12,264 bases of DNA from an uncultured Lachnospiraceae bacterium (GCA_900555195.1 USKC01000064.1:1-12264); one strand, 5' to 3'; positions 1 through 7,552 are shown, counted from the stretch's first letter. Notes: generated from the sequence alone by a model not told the origin. A program made the numbers and translations.

Positions 1-557
1 CTCTTCTCGTGGAAATAGTTGACACGGATTCCCCGTTCCAGATAGCCTTCTATTTCCGGCCCGAAAATCTCTTCTCCGTTGATCAATTTCTCGCCAAGCC
101 TTTTCATTACCGGCACTGCGTCACGCATTCCTGCCGCTGAGTTCTTGGTCTTTACAATAATTACATCCTTCTTGAACATATCAGCCCCGGGATTTTCCTG
201 GTACATTCCTGTGATGACCGGGATTCCAAACCGCGCTTCCACCGCCTTGGCGATAGTTCCACATGCCACGCCGTATCGCCCGGCATTGAAAGCCGGACCT
301 GCGATAAATAGCTGAGGGCCTACCGGCTCCATCATGTTAAGGATCTCTTCCTTCGCCTCTTCCAGATGCTCGCCAAAATAGTTGTCTCCACAGACGATCG
401 TGGCGGCGATCTCATATCCATCGCCAAATTCCTTCGCAAATGCAAGGCCCGGACCGATCGCGCCTTCATGGAATTCGGGCTTCATGCCTGCCGCTTCCTC
501 GCCGCCTGCGCCTGCAAAGAAGTTATTGATATAATGGACAATTTTTATTTTAGACAT
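1..557 (-). CDS. Glycine/sarcosine/betaine reductase component B, gamma subunit (GrdB/GrdF/GrdH family), 3' end outside window
   Basis: Partial gene: the first 185 codons are present and the rest runs off the left edge. The product is the large substrate-binding subunit of component B of the Stickland reductases, which cleave glycine, sarcosine or betaine and pass a carboxymethyl group to selenoprotein A. The translation opens MSKIKIVHYINNFFAG and contains GGEEAA, VCGDNYFGEHLEEA, the family hallmark FIAGPAFNAGRYGVACG and ENPGADMFKKD, all typical of this subunit. Full-length members are about 430-440 residues and usually carry a UGA-encoded selenocysteine in the second half; that part lies outside, so I cannot see it. 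The ATG follows a GAAGGGGG ribosome site, and only 15 bases separate it from the grdE stop, so the two are co-transcribed. N-terminal sequence alone does not settle whether the substrate is glycine, sarcosine or betaine. Confidence 0.9.
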   Translation of the reverse strand, partial: MSKIKIVHYINNFFAGAGGEEAAGMKPEFHEGAIGPGLAFAKEFGDGYEIAATIVCGDNYFGEHLEEAKEEILNMMEPVGPQLFIAGPAFNAGRYGVACGTIAKAVEARFGIPVITGMYQENPGADMFKKDVIIVKTKNSAAGMRDAVPVMKRLGEKLINGEEIFGPEIEGYLERGIRVNYFHEK

Positions 558-572
558 TATTGCGCCCCCTTC

Positions 573-1859
573 CTAATACGTGCGCGCCGTCAGATGATTG
601 TATCCGTTGGCAATGGTGGATGCGATGATAATCTGCAGTTCTGCCTCAATGCTCCCATCCGGCTTCATGCTGCCTTCAAATCCCCCGATCATAGTTTCCA
701 CATAGTCCAAAGTCCCGATTACCTTCTCCATCGGCGGGAAATGGATGATGATATTGCCCTGCCCGCAGGATACTACCGTATCCGCCTCCGGCACCACGTC
801 CGCCAGCGACTGGGACTTTCCGTCCCGTCCCGGGAACTCGTCAGTGATCAGCACGACCTTTGCTCCCGCCAGCGTGGCCTTCTTACAGTTCATCATCAAA
901 TCCGTATCCGGGTTGCCATATCCTTCTTCTGTAATGATCACCCCGTCCAGCCCCTGGAATTCTACCAGTTTCCCGACCATATCCGAAGACCGCTCCTTAT
1001 CTGCCAGAAATACATTTTCGTTGGTCAGTATGACTCCGATAAAATTCAAGTCTTTCCCATGGTGTTTATACAGGTCCTCAATCACCGGATTATTCAGGTG
1101 ATGGAAGGTGGTCACCTTGTCACAAGGTGCCACGCAGTTGCCGCTCACGATAGCGCCGTCCATGATCTCCGTTGGGTACATGAAGGTAGGGATGAACTTC
1201 TTGGCATCCACGCCATAATAATAGGTATCATGGAGAAGTCCTTGGGACTGCAGCATATGGATATATCCCACCTTAGGCAGATCCGGATACTGCGCCGCCT
1301 GTTCCAAATAGGGCCGGGTCTCGTAAGTTGCGATCTCATCCGGGACAAGTTCTCTTGCCGCCTCCCCTATGTAGGCTGCTACTTTAAGCCCTGCAAGCCT
1401 TCCTGCCGTCTCATGCTCATGGGCATCGATTCCATCCTTGGCATGGAAGATGACGCACACGTTGTTGGTCTTGGAAAACGGAGTGTACTTTGCCGTCTCT
1501 CCCGCCATATCAATGATTCCTTCCTGGAATCCCACGATCCTTCCCGAAGTCACGACCGCCGCGCCAACCAGGGCATGGGTCCTGCCCTCTCCTACCTGCT
1601 TTACCTTATTGATGATTCCCGGGAAGATGCCGCCGCTTCCGTCAACCTTCACCCGGGGCTCGATCACGTCCTTCACCGGAGCAATCCGTATCGATTCCCC
1701 GGGTCTCGCCAGTTCTACTTCCGCCGATACCAGACGGTCATCCGCAAGTACCAGATCGATGATCTCCTGCCGGCAGACATAGAGTGTCCCCTTCTCCACA
1801 TATGTCCGGTCAGCAAACTGAACATCATGGATAAATATCTTTCCCAATTCCAGTTTCAA
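573..1859 (-). CDS. grdE: Glycine reductase component B precursor, alpha and beta subunits (GrdE family)
   Basis: 428-residue proprotein of component B of glycine reductase (or a sarcosine/betaine paralogue). In the family it is cleaved into two subunits at an internal cysteine, which becomes a pyruvoyl group that binds the amine substrate. The site is present: Cys242 in the motif MDGAIVSGNCVAPCDK (residues 233-248). Other family blocks are ARPGESIRI (51-59), DVIEPRVKV (64-72), the metal-ligand-like TPFSKTNN and HEHE region (126-150), LLHDTYYYGVDAKKFIPTFMYPTE (208-231) and ILTNENVFLADKERSS (277-292). Length equals the usual family length. The start is a TTG, supported by an AAGGAGGG ribosome site seven bases upstream; no ATG fits better. 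grdB/F/H follows directly with no grdA between, unlike the classical grdE-grdA-grdB order. Glycine specificity is inferred from overall resemblance to GrdE. Confidence 0.9.
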   Translation of the reverse strand: MKLELGKIFIHDVQFADRTYVEKGTLYVCRQEIIDLVLADDRLVSAEVELARPGESIRIAPVKDVIEPRVKVDGSGGIFPGIINKVKQVGEGRTHALVGAAVVTSGRIVGFQEGIIDMAGETAKYTPFSKTNNVCVIFHAKDGIDAHEHETAGRLAGLKVAAYIGEAARELVPDEIATYETRPYLEQAAQYPDLPKVGYIHMLQSQGLLHDTYYYGVDAKKFIPTFMYPTEIMDGAIVSGNCVAPCDKVTTFHHLNNPVIEDLYKHHGKDLNFIGVILTNENVFLADKERSSDMVGKLVEFQGLDGVIITEEGYGNPDTDLMMNCKKATLAGAKVVLITDEFPGRDGKSQSLADVVPEADTVVSCGQGNIIIHFPPMEKVIGTLDYVETMIGGFEGSMKPDGSIEAELQIIIASTIANGYNHLTARTY

Positions 1860-1878
1860 TTCTTTCCCTCCTTTTCAC

Positions 1879-1909
1879 AAAAAGGGAACATTAAGAATAA
1901 TGTTCCCTT
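1879..1909 (-). terminator. Terminator-like hairpin in the grdE leader (possible attenuator)
   Basis: A perfect 12-bp stem (arms 1882-1893 and 1898-1909) with a four-base loop is followed on the minus strand by five consecutive T. The inner stem reads GGGAACATTA/TAATGTTCCC. It ends about six bases before the grdE ribosome site, downstream of the candidate grdE promoter and downstream of the separate terminator of the HPr-like gene. That makes it a possible attenuator or 5' stabilising hairpin for the reductase operon. Only three G-C pairs lie at the base, with one more further in, so it may be a partial terminator. The hairpin is plainly visible; its role is inferred. Confidence 0.55.
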
Positions 1910-1945
1910 AAGCAATAAATTTACCGTCAATTTTCTTATATCTAT

Positions 1946-1974
1946 ATAATAATCTAAAAATTAACAAATAACAA
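1946..1974 (-). promoter_or_regulatory. Candidate sigma-A promoter for grdE
   Basis: On the minus strand TTGTTA (1974-1969), a 17-bp AT-rich spacer and TATTAT (1951-1946) lie between the terminator of the HPr-like gene and the grdE leader hairpin. An overlapping alternative is TTGTTA (1967-1962), 17 bp, TAGATA (1944-1939). The predicted leader is about 80 bases. The region is very AT-rich, so chance matches are likely. Confidence 0.42.
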
Positions 1975-1987
1975 GCCTAAACACAGC

Positions 1988-2023
1988 AAAAGTGCATCAG
2001 GCCAATTTAAAACCTGATGCACT
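1988..2023 (-). terminator. Intrinsic terminator after the HPr-like gene
   Basis: The perfect 11-bp stem AGTGCATCAGG/CCTGATGCACT (arms 2013-2023 and 1991-2001) with an 11-base loop runs into TTTTGC on the minus strand. It lies 38 bases after the stop codon of the HPr-like gene and separates it from grdE. Confidence 0.75.
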
Positions 2024-2061
2024 ACTATTTCTTCACGGGGAAGCGGATAAATCAATATTCA

Positions 2062-2286
2062 TTATGCCATAAATTTTTGCAGATCGTGCCTTATCTTATC
2101 GTTCGGCTCATCATGCACCACCAGCATCAACTCTTTCTTAACGCCCAGTCCCATGACTCCCATAACAGACTTGGCATCGACATGATGGCATCCAGAGATC
2201 AATTCTACATCACAGTCGTATTTTGACACTTTATCCACCAATACCAATGCGTCCTCCGCCGAATTTAGTAAGATATTAAATTTCAT
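2062..2286 (-). CDS. HPr-like protein lacking the active-site histidine (Crh-like)
   Basis: 74-residue protein of the HPr fold. Residues 21-48 (SKYDCDVELI, then VDAKSVMGVMGLG) match the second half of HPr closely, and Ser40 aligns without gaps to the regulatory Ser46 of Bacillus HPr. Counting back in the same register, the phosphoacceptor His15 falls on Ser9, and the GIHARPA motif is replaced by LLNSAED. It therefore cannot act as a PTS phosphocarrier by the usual chemistry, but could still be phosphorylated on serine by HPr kinase and bind a CcpA-type regulator, as Bacillus Crh does with Gln15. That role is inference. The ATG at 2286 has a strong AAGGAGGAG ribosome site. The 147 bp up to the response regulator show no clear terminator, so read-through from the kinase/regulator pair is possible; only weak candidate promoters (for example TAGAAT about 40 bp upstream) are visible. 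Confidence 0.85.
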   Translation of the reverse strand: MKFNILLNSAEDALVLVDKVSKYDCDVELISGCHHVDAKSVMGVMGLGVKKELMLVVHDEPNDKIRHDLQKFMA

Positions 2287-2433
2287 GTCTTTCTCCTCCT
2301 TCCGTATCTGTCTGCATCATACATATATATTCTACAACTCAAATCGGTTAAAGCAGTATCAACATCCGCTGAATTCCAGCATACTAAAGTAATTGCGGCC
2401 TCCCCTAAAAAAATAATCAAAATATGTTCCGTC

Positions 2434-3123
2434 TTATACCTTGAACCGGTACCCCACTCCCCATATCGTCTCAATATACTGAGGATTGGAGGTATCCATC
2501 TCCACCTTCTCCCGAATCTTCTTGATGTGTACCGTGACCGTAGCGATATCTCCGATGGACTCCATGTCCCATATCTCCCGGAACAGTTCTTCCTTTGTAT
2601 ACACATGGTTCGGATGGCTGGCAAGAAAGGTAAGCAGATCGAATTCCTTCGTGGTAAATGTCCTTTCTTCTTCATTCACCCACACCCTCCTGGCTGTGGT
2701 ATCAATCTTAAGGCCGCGGATCTCAATCACCTTGTTGGCCTCCACCGCGCTTCCTGTCAGGCGGTCATACCTGGCCAGATGAGCCTTCACCCGGGCCACC
2801 AGCTCGCTGGGACTGAATGGCTTTGTCATATAGTCGTCCGCTCCAAGCCCAAGGCCGCGGATCTTGTCAATGTCATCCTTCTTGGCGGACACCATGATAA
2901 TAGGCGTATTCTTTACATCCCTGATCTGCCTGCAGATCTCGAATCCATCAATTCCTGGAAGCATAAGATCCAGGATGAACATGTCAAACTCCTCGCCCAG
3001 CGCCTTCTTAAGCCCCGTCTCGCCGTCATTGGCAACCTCCACCTTGAATCCGCTCAATTCCAGATAATCCTTTTCCAGATCTGCAATCGCCTCTTCGTCC
3101 TCAACTATCAATATCTTACTCAT
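2434..3123 (-). CDS. OmpR/PhoB-family response regulator
   Basis: 229-residue DNA-binding response regulator. The receiver domain (about 1-118) has the acidic pair E8-D9, phospho-acceptor Asp52 in FILDLMLPG, Ser79 and Lys101 in DDYMTKPFSP, all intact. The C-terminal winged-helix domain (about 130-229) shows the usual RVWVNEEERTFTTKEFDLLTFLASH start and ends in the recognition-helix and wing segment VTVHIKKIREKVE...IETIWGVGYRFKV. The start is the ATG at 3123 after AGGAGGTG; an upstream extension to 3198 is only the kinase gene read in another frame. Its ATG overlaps the kinase stop (ATGA), indicating translational coupling. The partner is the kinase just upstream. The regulon cannot be told from sequence; PhoP-, VanR- and ResD-like functions all fit. 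Confidence 0.95.
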   Translation of the reverse strand: MSKILIVEDEEAIADLEKDYLELSGFKVEVANDGETGLKKALGEEFDMFILDLMLPGIDGFEICRQIRDVKNTPIIMVSAKKDDIDKIRGLGLGADDYMTKPFSPSELVARVKAHLARYDRLTGSAVEANKVIEIRGLKIDTTARRVWVNEEERTFTTKEFDLLTFLASHPNHVYTKEELFREIWDMESIGDIATVTVHIKKIREKVEMDTSNPQYIETIWGVGYRFKV

Positions 3124-4613
3124 GAAATCGGCACCTCCTGATATTTTCTTAAGACAAAATACATGGTCGTTCCAGTTTCCTCCCTGCTGGTTGCCCATAT
3201 CTTGCCGCCATGCTCTTCTATAATCTTCTTGACGATGGAAAGCCCTATGCCGCTTCCTCCTTTGGAAGAATTCCGTGAAGCATCCGTCCGGTAGAACCTG
3301 TCAAATATATTGGGCAGGTCCTTGGCCGCGATCCCTTTTCCATTGTCCTCCAGTTCCACCTGTATGAAGTCTCCTACGTCCTTCACCCGGAGATTAATCT
3401 TCCCTTTCGGCTTATCCATATACTTCAGGGAATTATTTACAATATTGTGGATGACCCTCTTAATCTGCTCCGCATCTGCGATTACCTTGACGCTGCCTTC
3501 CACGTAATTGAAGTACCCAAACTCCACATTCTTTGACTCCAGCTCTATGGAAAGATCCTCCACGCAGTCATCGAAATAGGCATTTACCGACAACGTATTA
3601 AAGTTATAAGGAATCCTGTTGGTGTCAATCTTAGTGTAAAGAGTCAACTCATTGATCAGCGTATCCATCTCATTGGCTTTATTATAAATGGTACGGATAT
3701 ATCTTTCCATCTTTTCCGGCGTATCCGCCACCCCGTCCATGATTCCCTCCGCATAGCCTTTGATTGCCGTCACCGGTGTCTTCAGGTCATGGGAGATGTT
3801 GCTGATCAGTTCCTTATTCTCCCGGTCGAATTTGATTTTTTCTTCTGCATTATCCTTCAGCCTGCAGCGCATCTGTTCCAGATCCCGGCACAGGCTTCCC
3901 AGCTCGTCTTCGGATTCTGCCTCCAGTTCAAAGTCCAGATTCCCGTCCCGGATATTCTTAGCCGCCACCTGCATCTTCCCCAGCGGCCGCATGATCGCCC
4001 GGTAAATCCAGAATATCAGCAAAGCCGCCGTAAGAATCAGCACAATGATGATTCCAAATACCATATCCACAAAGAATTCCTCCACTTCCGGAATCATGTT
4101 GCTCACATCCGTGACAATAAAGGCACTCCCCTCCTGCCCATCCGAATAGTGGAAATCTACCTGCTTGATCAGCGCCTGGGCTTCTCCCCCCAGATAGATC
4201 CCGTTTTCCGAGGTATTCTCCGATTCCCCATAGTCTGGGAGCTGTCCGATCACATGGTTTGCCTCATCCATATCCGTTCCCACATAGATAATGGTGCCTT
4301 CCTTGCGAACCAGCAAGTATGCCTTCTTCTCCTCCAGCTTCTGGTTGAATTCCTCCAGGCAGGTGGCGTCCTCCATCTTGCGCGGATTCTTCTTTGCCAT
4401 CTTGGCCAGTTCATGGTATGGCTTCTCCGTAAGCCTTGACATTACAAGGACAGAATTGGAGAAACTCTTTACCGTGGTTCCCGAGATCTCATACGTCTTT
4501 TCTATAGCACTGATCTGATACCGTCCCAGCAGGCAAACCATCGTGACGGTCAGAACTATTGGAATTAAAATAAGCGTCAAAAAAGCGATGCTTAATCTTG
4601 TCTTTAACTTCAT
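3120..4613 (-). CDS. Membrane sensor histidine kinase (PhoR/ResE-like)
   Basis: 497-residue kinase partnered with the response regulator downstream. Layout: transmembrane segment 8-29; an extracytoplasmic sensor of about 150 residues (30-182) with no recognisable ligand motif; a second transmembrane segment about 183-205; HAMP linker about 206-260; HisKA domain with phospho-acceptor His275 in ELISNISHDLKTPVTAIKGY; and an ATPase domain with the N box NIVNNSLKY (390-398), G1 DNGKGI (423-428), F box FDRFYRTD (437-444) and G2 GGSGIGLSIVKKI (452-464). No PAS domain is evident. I place the start at the ATG at 4613, preceded by GGAGGG with nine bases spacing; the reading frame is open up to 4661 but that part overlaps the metK terminator. 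The only -10-like box (TATACT, 4640-4635) would give a leader of about 15 bases, so how the pair is transcribed is unclear. Confidence 0.95.
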   Translation of the reverse strand: MKLKTRLSIAFLTLILIPIVLTVTMVCLLGRYQISAIEKTYEISGTTVKSFSNSVLVMSRLTEKPYHELAKMAKKNPRKMEDATCLEEFNQKLEEKKAYLLVRKEGTIIYVGTDMDEANHVIGQLPDYGESENTSENGIYLGGEAQALIKQVDFHYSDGQEGSAFIVTDVSNMIPEVEEFFVDMVFGIIIVLILTAALLIFWIYRAIMRPLGKMQVAAKNIRDGNLDFELEAESEDELGSLCRDLEQMRCRLKDNAEEKIKFDRENKELISNISHDLKTPVTAIKGYAEGIMDGVADTPEKMERYIRTIYNKANEMDTLINELTLYTKIDTNRIPYNFNTLSVNAYFDDCVEDLSIELESKNVEFGYFNYVEGSVKVIADAEQIKRVIHNIVNNSLKYMDKPKGKINLRVKDVGDFIQVELEDNGKGIAAKDLPNIFDRFYRTDASRNSSKGGSGIGLSIVKKIIEEHGGKIWATSREETGTTMYFVLRKYQEVPIS

Positions 4614-4645
4614 TCGTTCATGCCCTCCAGGAAAAGTATAGCATG

Positions 4646-4673
4646 AAAAAGGGCGCTTCACATCAAAGCGCCC
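4646..4673 (-). terminator. Intrinsic terminator of metK
   Basis: The stem GGGCGCTT/AAGCGCCC (arms 4666-4673 and 4651-4658) with a seven-base loop is followed on the minus strand by TTTTT (4650-4646). It lies 20 bases after the metK stop and 33 bases before the kinase ATG, so it separates metK from the two-component operon unless it leaks. Confidence 0.88.
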
Positions 4674-4692
4674 ATAAACTTTTCTAAAATTT

Positions 4693-5892
4693 TTATAAAT
4701 ACTTCTTCAGTACTTCCACCTTGTCAAGCTTCTCCCACGGAAGGTCGATGTCCGTGCGGCCAAAATGGCCATAGGCCGCCGTCTGCTTATACAGCGGACG
4801 TCTCAGATCCAGCATCTTGATGATGCCTGCCGGACGCAGGTCAAAGTTCTCGCGGATGATCTCTACCAGTTTCTCATCGTCAATTCTGCCGGTTCCAAAG
4901 GTGTCTACCATGATAGAGGTCGGATGTGCCACGCCAATGGCATAGGACAGCTGGATCTCGCATTTCTTGGCAATCCCTGCCGCTACAATATTCTTAGCAA
5001 CATACCGGGCCGCATAGGCTGCGGAACGGTCTACCTTCGTGCAGTCTTTGCCGGAGAATGCTCCGCCTCCATGGCGGGCCATTCCGCCATAGGTGTCTAC
5101 GATGATCTTGCGGCCTGTAAGGCCGCTGTCGCCATGAGGCCCGCCGATCACAAAGCGACCTGTGGGATTGATGAAGAACTTCGTATCCCCGTCAATCATC
5201 CCCCGTGGAATAACCGCTTCGAAAACATGTTTCTTAATGTCCTCATGAATCTGCTCCTGACTGATATCCGGGTCATGCTGGGTTGACAGCACCACCGCAT
5301 CCAGGCGTCTTGGAACGCCTGCCTCGTCGTATTCCACCGTCACCTGGGTCTTGCCGTCTGGTCTTAAATAGGGAAGCGTTCCGTTCTTCCTGACTTCCGT
5401 AAGTTTTCTGGCCAGCTTGTGAGCCAGGGCAATCGGGTATGGCATCAGTTCCGGGGTTTCATCCGTGGCGTAGCCGAACATCATTCCCTGATCCCCGGCT
5501 CCGATTGCCTCGATCTCTTCCTCGCTCATTCCATGCTCTGCGCCCTGCTGCTTCGCCTCCAGTGCCTTGTCCACACCCATAGCGATATCTGTGGACTGCT
5601 CATCCAGCACCACCATCACGCCGCAGGTATTGGCATCAAAGCCGTAATCCGATTTGGTATATCCGATCTGGCGCACCGTATCCCGTACGATCTTCTGGAT
5701 GTCCACATAAGCGTTCGTGGTGATTTCTCCCATCACCATCACCAAGCCAGTAGTGGTGCAGGTCTCGCAGGCAACCCTGCTCATCGGATCCTTTTCCATC
5801 AAGGCATCCAGAATGGCATCGGAAATCGCATCGCACATCTTATCGGGATGTCCTTCAGTCACGGATTCGGAAGTGAATAAATATTTCTCCAT
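4693..5892 (-). CDS. metK: S-adenosylmethionine synthetase
   Basis: 399-residue methionine adenosyltransferase, which makes SAM from methionine and ATP with release of phosphate and pyrophosphate in the cytoplasm. Family signatures are all present: the ATP-binding GHPDK (14-18) near the N terminus, [12 protein letters not shown] (131-142, MetK signature 1), the [24 protein letters not shown] block (239-262) and [19 protein letters not shown] (275-293, signature 2 with the phosphate-binding loop). Length is normal. The ATG at 5892 is chosen because [18 protein letters not shown] is the standard N terminus and a GGAG site lies eight bases upstream; the open frame up to 5994 is riboswitch leader. 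The gene stands alone between its own promoter plus SAM-I riboswitch and its own terminator, so its product shuts down its own synthesis. Confidence 0.98.
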   Translation of the reverse strand: MEKYLFTSESVTEGHPDKMCDAISDAILDALMEKDPMSRVACETCTTTGLVMVMGEITTNAYVDIQKIVRDTVRQIGYTKSDYGFDANTCGVMVVLDEQSTDIAMGVDKALEAKQQGAEHGMSEEEIEAIGAGDQGMMFGYATDETPELMPYPIALAHKLARKLTEVRKNGTLPYLRPDGKTQVTVEYDEAGVPRRLDAVVLSTQHDPDISQEQIHEDIKKHVFEAVIPRGMIDGDTKFFINPTGRFVIGGPHGDSGLTGRKIIVDTYGGMARHGGGAFSGKDCTKVDRSAAYAARYVAKNIVAAGIAKKCEIQLSYAIGVAHPTSIMVDTFGTGRIDDEKLVEIIRENFDLRPAGIIKMLDLRRPLYKQTAAYGHFGRTDIDLPWEKLDKVEVLKKYL

Positions 5893-5961
5893 CGTTTTTC
5901 TCCAATCTGCCGCATGCGCGGCCTTTTGAATCCCGGGCCGCTTCGCGGGCAGTCTTTCCAT

Positions 5962-5989
5962 AAAAAAAGAGCCCGCAATAAGCGGACCC
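5962..5989 (-). terminator. Riboswitch-controlled terminator (expression platform) of metK
   Basis: The stem GGGTCCGC/GCGGGCTC (arms 5982-5989 and 5969-5976, including G-U pairs) with a five-base loop is followed on the minus strand by seven T (5968-5962). Its loop and arm bases CTTATTG (5982-5976) are exactly complementary to CAATAAG (6020-6014) in the 3' strand of aptamer helix P1. With SAM bound, P1 holds CAATAAG and the terminator forms; without SAM the antiterminator wins. Confidence 0.9.
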
Positions 5990-6011
5990 GACATGTAATG
6001 ATAATCAAATC

Positions 6012-6110
6012 CTCTTATTGTTCGATTTACTCGCTCAGGTTGGCACCTTCCTCATAAGGGGTTGCCGTGGCTTCATCGGTCCTATGTACCTCCACCACTC
6101 TGAATAAGAG
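6012..6110 (-). ncRNA. SAM-I (S-box) riboswitch aptamer
   Basis: The minus strand shows the S-box core in order: P1 5' strand CTCTTATT (6110-6103), CAGAGTGGTGGAGG, then GGACCGATGAAGCCACGGCAACC, then GAGGAAGGTGCCAACCTGAGCGAG, closed by the P1 3' strand AATAAGAG (6019-6012), an 8-bp perfect helix. These match the conserved GAUGAARCC...GGCAACC and AAGGUGCCAA elements of SAM-I aptamers. It sits between a sigma-A promoter and metK and controls the terminator at 5962-5989, so high SAM stops metK transcription. The K-turn and pseudoknot partners are only partly traced by eye, but the core leaves little doubt. Confidence 0.95.
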
Positions 6111-6152
6111 ATAGATACAATATTGAATTTTCTTATCTTAGCTACGTCTCTT

Positions 6153-6181
6153 ACACTACACCAATACAGTGCTTCTGTCAA
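6153..6181 (-). promoter_or_regulatory. Sigma-A promoter of the metK riboswitch transcript
   Basis: Consensus -35 TTGACA (6181-6176), 17-bp spacer, -10 TAGTGT (6158-6153). The start would fall near 6146, about 36 bases before aptamer helix P1. A second possibility is TTGGTG, 18 bp, TAAGAT just downstream. Confidence 0.6.
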
Positions 6182-6211
6182 GATGTGGTTCACCCGGAAT
6201 CCATCCCAGCT

Positions 6212-7504
6212 TCAGCTCACCCTGAAGCGAAACTTCCTCACTTCCCGCTCGCTGTCCACCTTTTCAATCTGAGCGCCCAATGCGCGCAGCTTTTCAGGGA
6301 AGTTCTCATAGCCTCTCTCGATATAACGGATGTCATCCACCGTGGATACACCCTCTGCAGCCAGCGCAGCAATGACGAGCGCAGCTCCGGCGCGCAGATC
6401 CGGCGCTGTGATTCCAGCACCCGTATAGCGGGATACCCCATCGATGATCGCGGTATTGCCTTCTACCTTGATGCTGGCTCCCATCCTCGTCAGCTCGTCC
6501 ACATATTTAAAACGGTTTTCAAAAATGCTCTCCGTCACAATGCTCGTTCCCTGGGAAAGGCCCAGCGTAACGGTGATCTGCGGCTGCATATCCGTCGGAA
6601 AACCGGGATAAGGCAGCGTCTTCACATGGGTATGCGTAAGCGGCCTGCTGGCCACCACACGAACCGCATCTTCCGCCTCTTCCACATCACATCCGATCTC
6701 CGTCAGCTTCGCGCTGATGGATTCAAGATGCTTGGGGATCACATTCTTCACTGTCACATCTCCACGCGTTGCCGCAGCTGCAAACATGAACGTGCCCGCT
6801 TCAATCTGATCCGGAATGATGGTATATTCTGTCCGGTGAAGCTTCTCAACGCCGCGGATACGAATCACATCCGTTCCCGCGCCCTTGATATTGGCTCCCA
6901 TGCTGTTGAGGAAATTGGCCAAATCCACCACATGTGGCTCTTTCGCCGCGTTCTCTATGATCGTCATCCCTTCCGCCATGGATGCCGCCATCATCACGTT
7001 AATCGTAGCGCCCACACTGACCACGTCCATGTAGATATGGCTTCCCTTCAGGCGCTCTGCCTCAGTAATAATCAGGCCATGTTCGATGCGGACGTCCGCA
7101 CCCAGCGCCTTGAATCCTTTGATATGCTGATCTATGGGCCTGCTGCCGATATTGCAGCCTCCGGGAAGCGCCACCTCAGCCTTCTTATATTTACCAAGAA
7201 GCGCTCCCAGCAGATAATAGGAAGCGCGTATTTTCTTGATATAATCATCCTCTATCACAAGTTCATGAATCTGCGCCGCATTGATCTGCACCGTATGCCT
7301 GTCCACGCGATTCACCATCACTCCGATGCTCTCCATCGCCTGAAGGAGAATATTCGTGTCTCTCACGTCAGGCATATTTTCTACCAGCACCGTCTCATCC
7401 GTCATCACTGAAGCCGCGAGGATGGCCAGGGCCGCATTCTTGGCTCCGCCTATCTCCACTTCTCCTACCAGCGGATTCCCGCCACAAACCACATATTGTT
7501 CCAT
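6212..7504 (-). CDS. murA: UDP-N-acetylglucosamine 1-carboxyvinyltransferase
   Basis: 430-residue EPSP-synthase-fold enzyme that transfers enolpyruvate from PEP to UDP-GlcNAc, the first committed step of peptidoglycan synthesis in the cytoplasm. Key sites are visible: Lys22 and Asn23 in IGGAKNAALA, Arg93 in KIRASYYLLGALL, and the active-site loop LPGGCNIGSRPIDQH with Cys117, the residue alkylated by fosfomycin, so a fosfomycin-sensitive form is expected. Other family stretches are PGFPTDMQPQ and the C-terminal DLRAGAALVIAAL. I chose the ATG at 7504 because GAGGG lies six bases upstream and MEQYVVCGGNPLVGEV is the usual N terminus; two earlier in-frame ATGs overlap that ribosome site. It stands alone: upstream are tandem promoters, downstream the metK promoter. 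No U-tailed terminator is obvious at its 3' end. Many Firmicutes carry two paralogues (murA/murZ); this could be either. Confidence 0.95.
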   Translation of the reverse strand: MEQYVVCGGNPLVGEVEIGGAKNAALAILAASVMTDETVLVENMPDVRDTNILLQAMESIGVMVNRVDRHTVQINAAQIHELVIEDDYIKKIRASYYLLGALLGKYKKAEVALPGGCNIGSRPIDQHIKGFKALGADVRIEHGLIITEAERLKGSHIYMDVVSVGATINVMMAASMAEGMTIIENAAKEPHVVDLANFLNSMGANIKGAGTDVIRIRGVEKLHRTEYTIIPDQIEAGTFMFAAAATRGDVTVKNVIPKHLESISAKLTEIGCDVEEAEDAVRVVASRPLTHTHVKTLPYPGFPTDMQPQITVTLGLSQGTSIVTESIFENRFKYVDELTRMGASIKVEGNTAIIDGVSRYTGAGITAPDLRAGAALVIAALAAEGVSTVDDIRYIERGYENFPEKLRALGAQIEKVDSEREVRKFRFRVS

Positions 7505-7552
7505 GATTGCCCTCATCATGCATGCGCTGGGCATACAATCTATCCTTCATAA

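Noticed and set aside
366..1949. Long plus-strand open frame (527 codons) opposite grdE
   Set aside because: It is the antisense of grdE and the start of grdB/F/H, has no ribosome site and a composition rich in His, Arg and Cys typical of shadow frames.
2355..2385. Inverted repeat pieces AGTAT/ATACT and GCTG/CAGC before the HPr-like gene
   Set aside because: The pieces do not stack into one helix (eight unpaired bases on one side, none on the other); probably chance.
2283..2675. Minus-strand frame of 130 codons running into the HPr-like gene with an ATGA overlap
   Set aside because: Its first half is the response regulator read in another frame, and the remaining 45 codons lack a start codon with a ribosome site; the ATGA overlap is explained by ATG followed by A.
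4635..4640. TATACT as a kinase promoter -10 box
   Set aside because: No -35 at 16-18 bp and the start would fall on the ribosome site; kept only as a question.
6209..6228. Stem GCTTCAG/CTGAAGC over the murA stop codon
   Set aside because: Seven pairs but no T run on the minus strand after it, so not supportable as a terminator.
6185..7411. Long plus-strand open frame (408 codons) opposite murA
   Set aside because: Antisense of a clear murA gene; no family motifs and a shadow-type composition rich in His and Arg.
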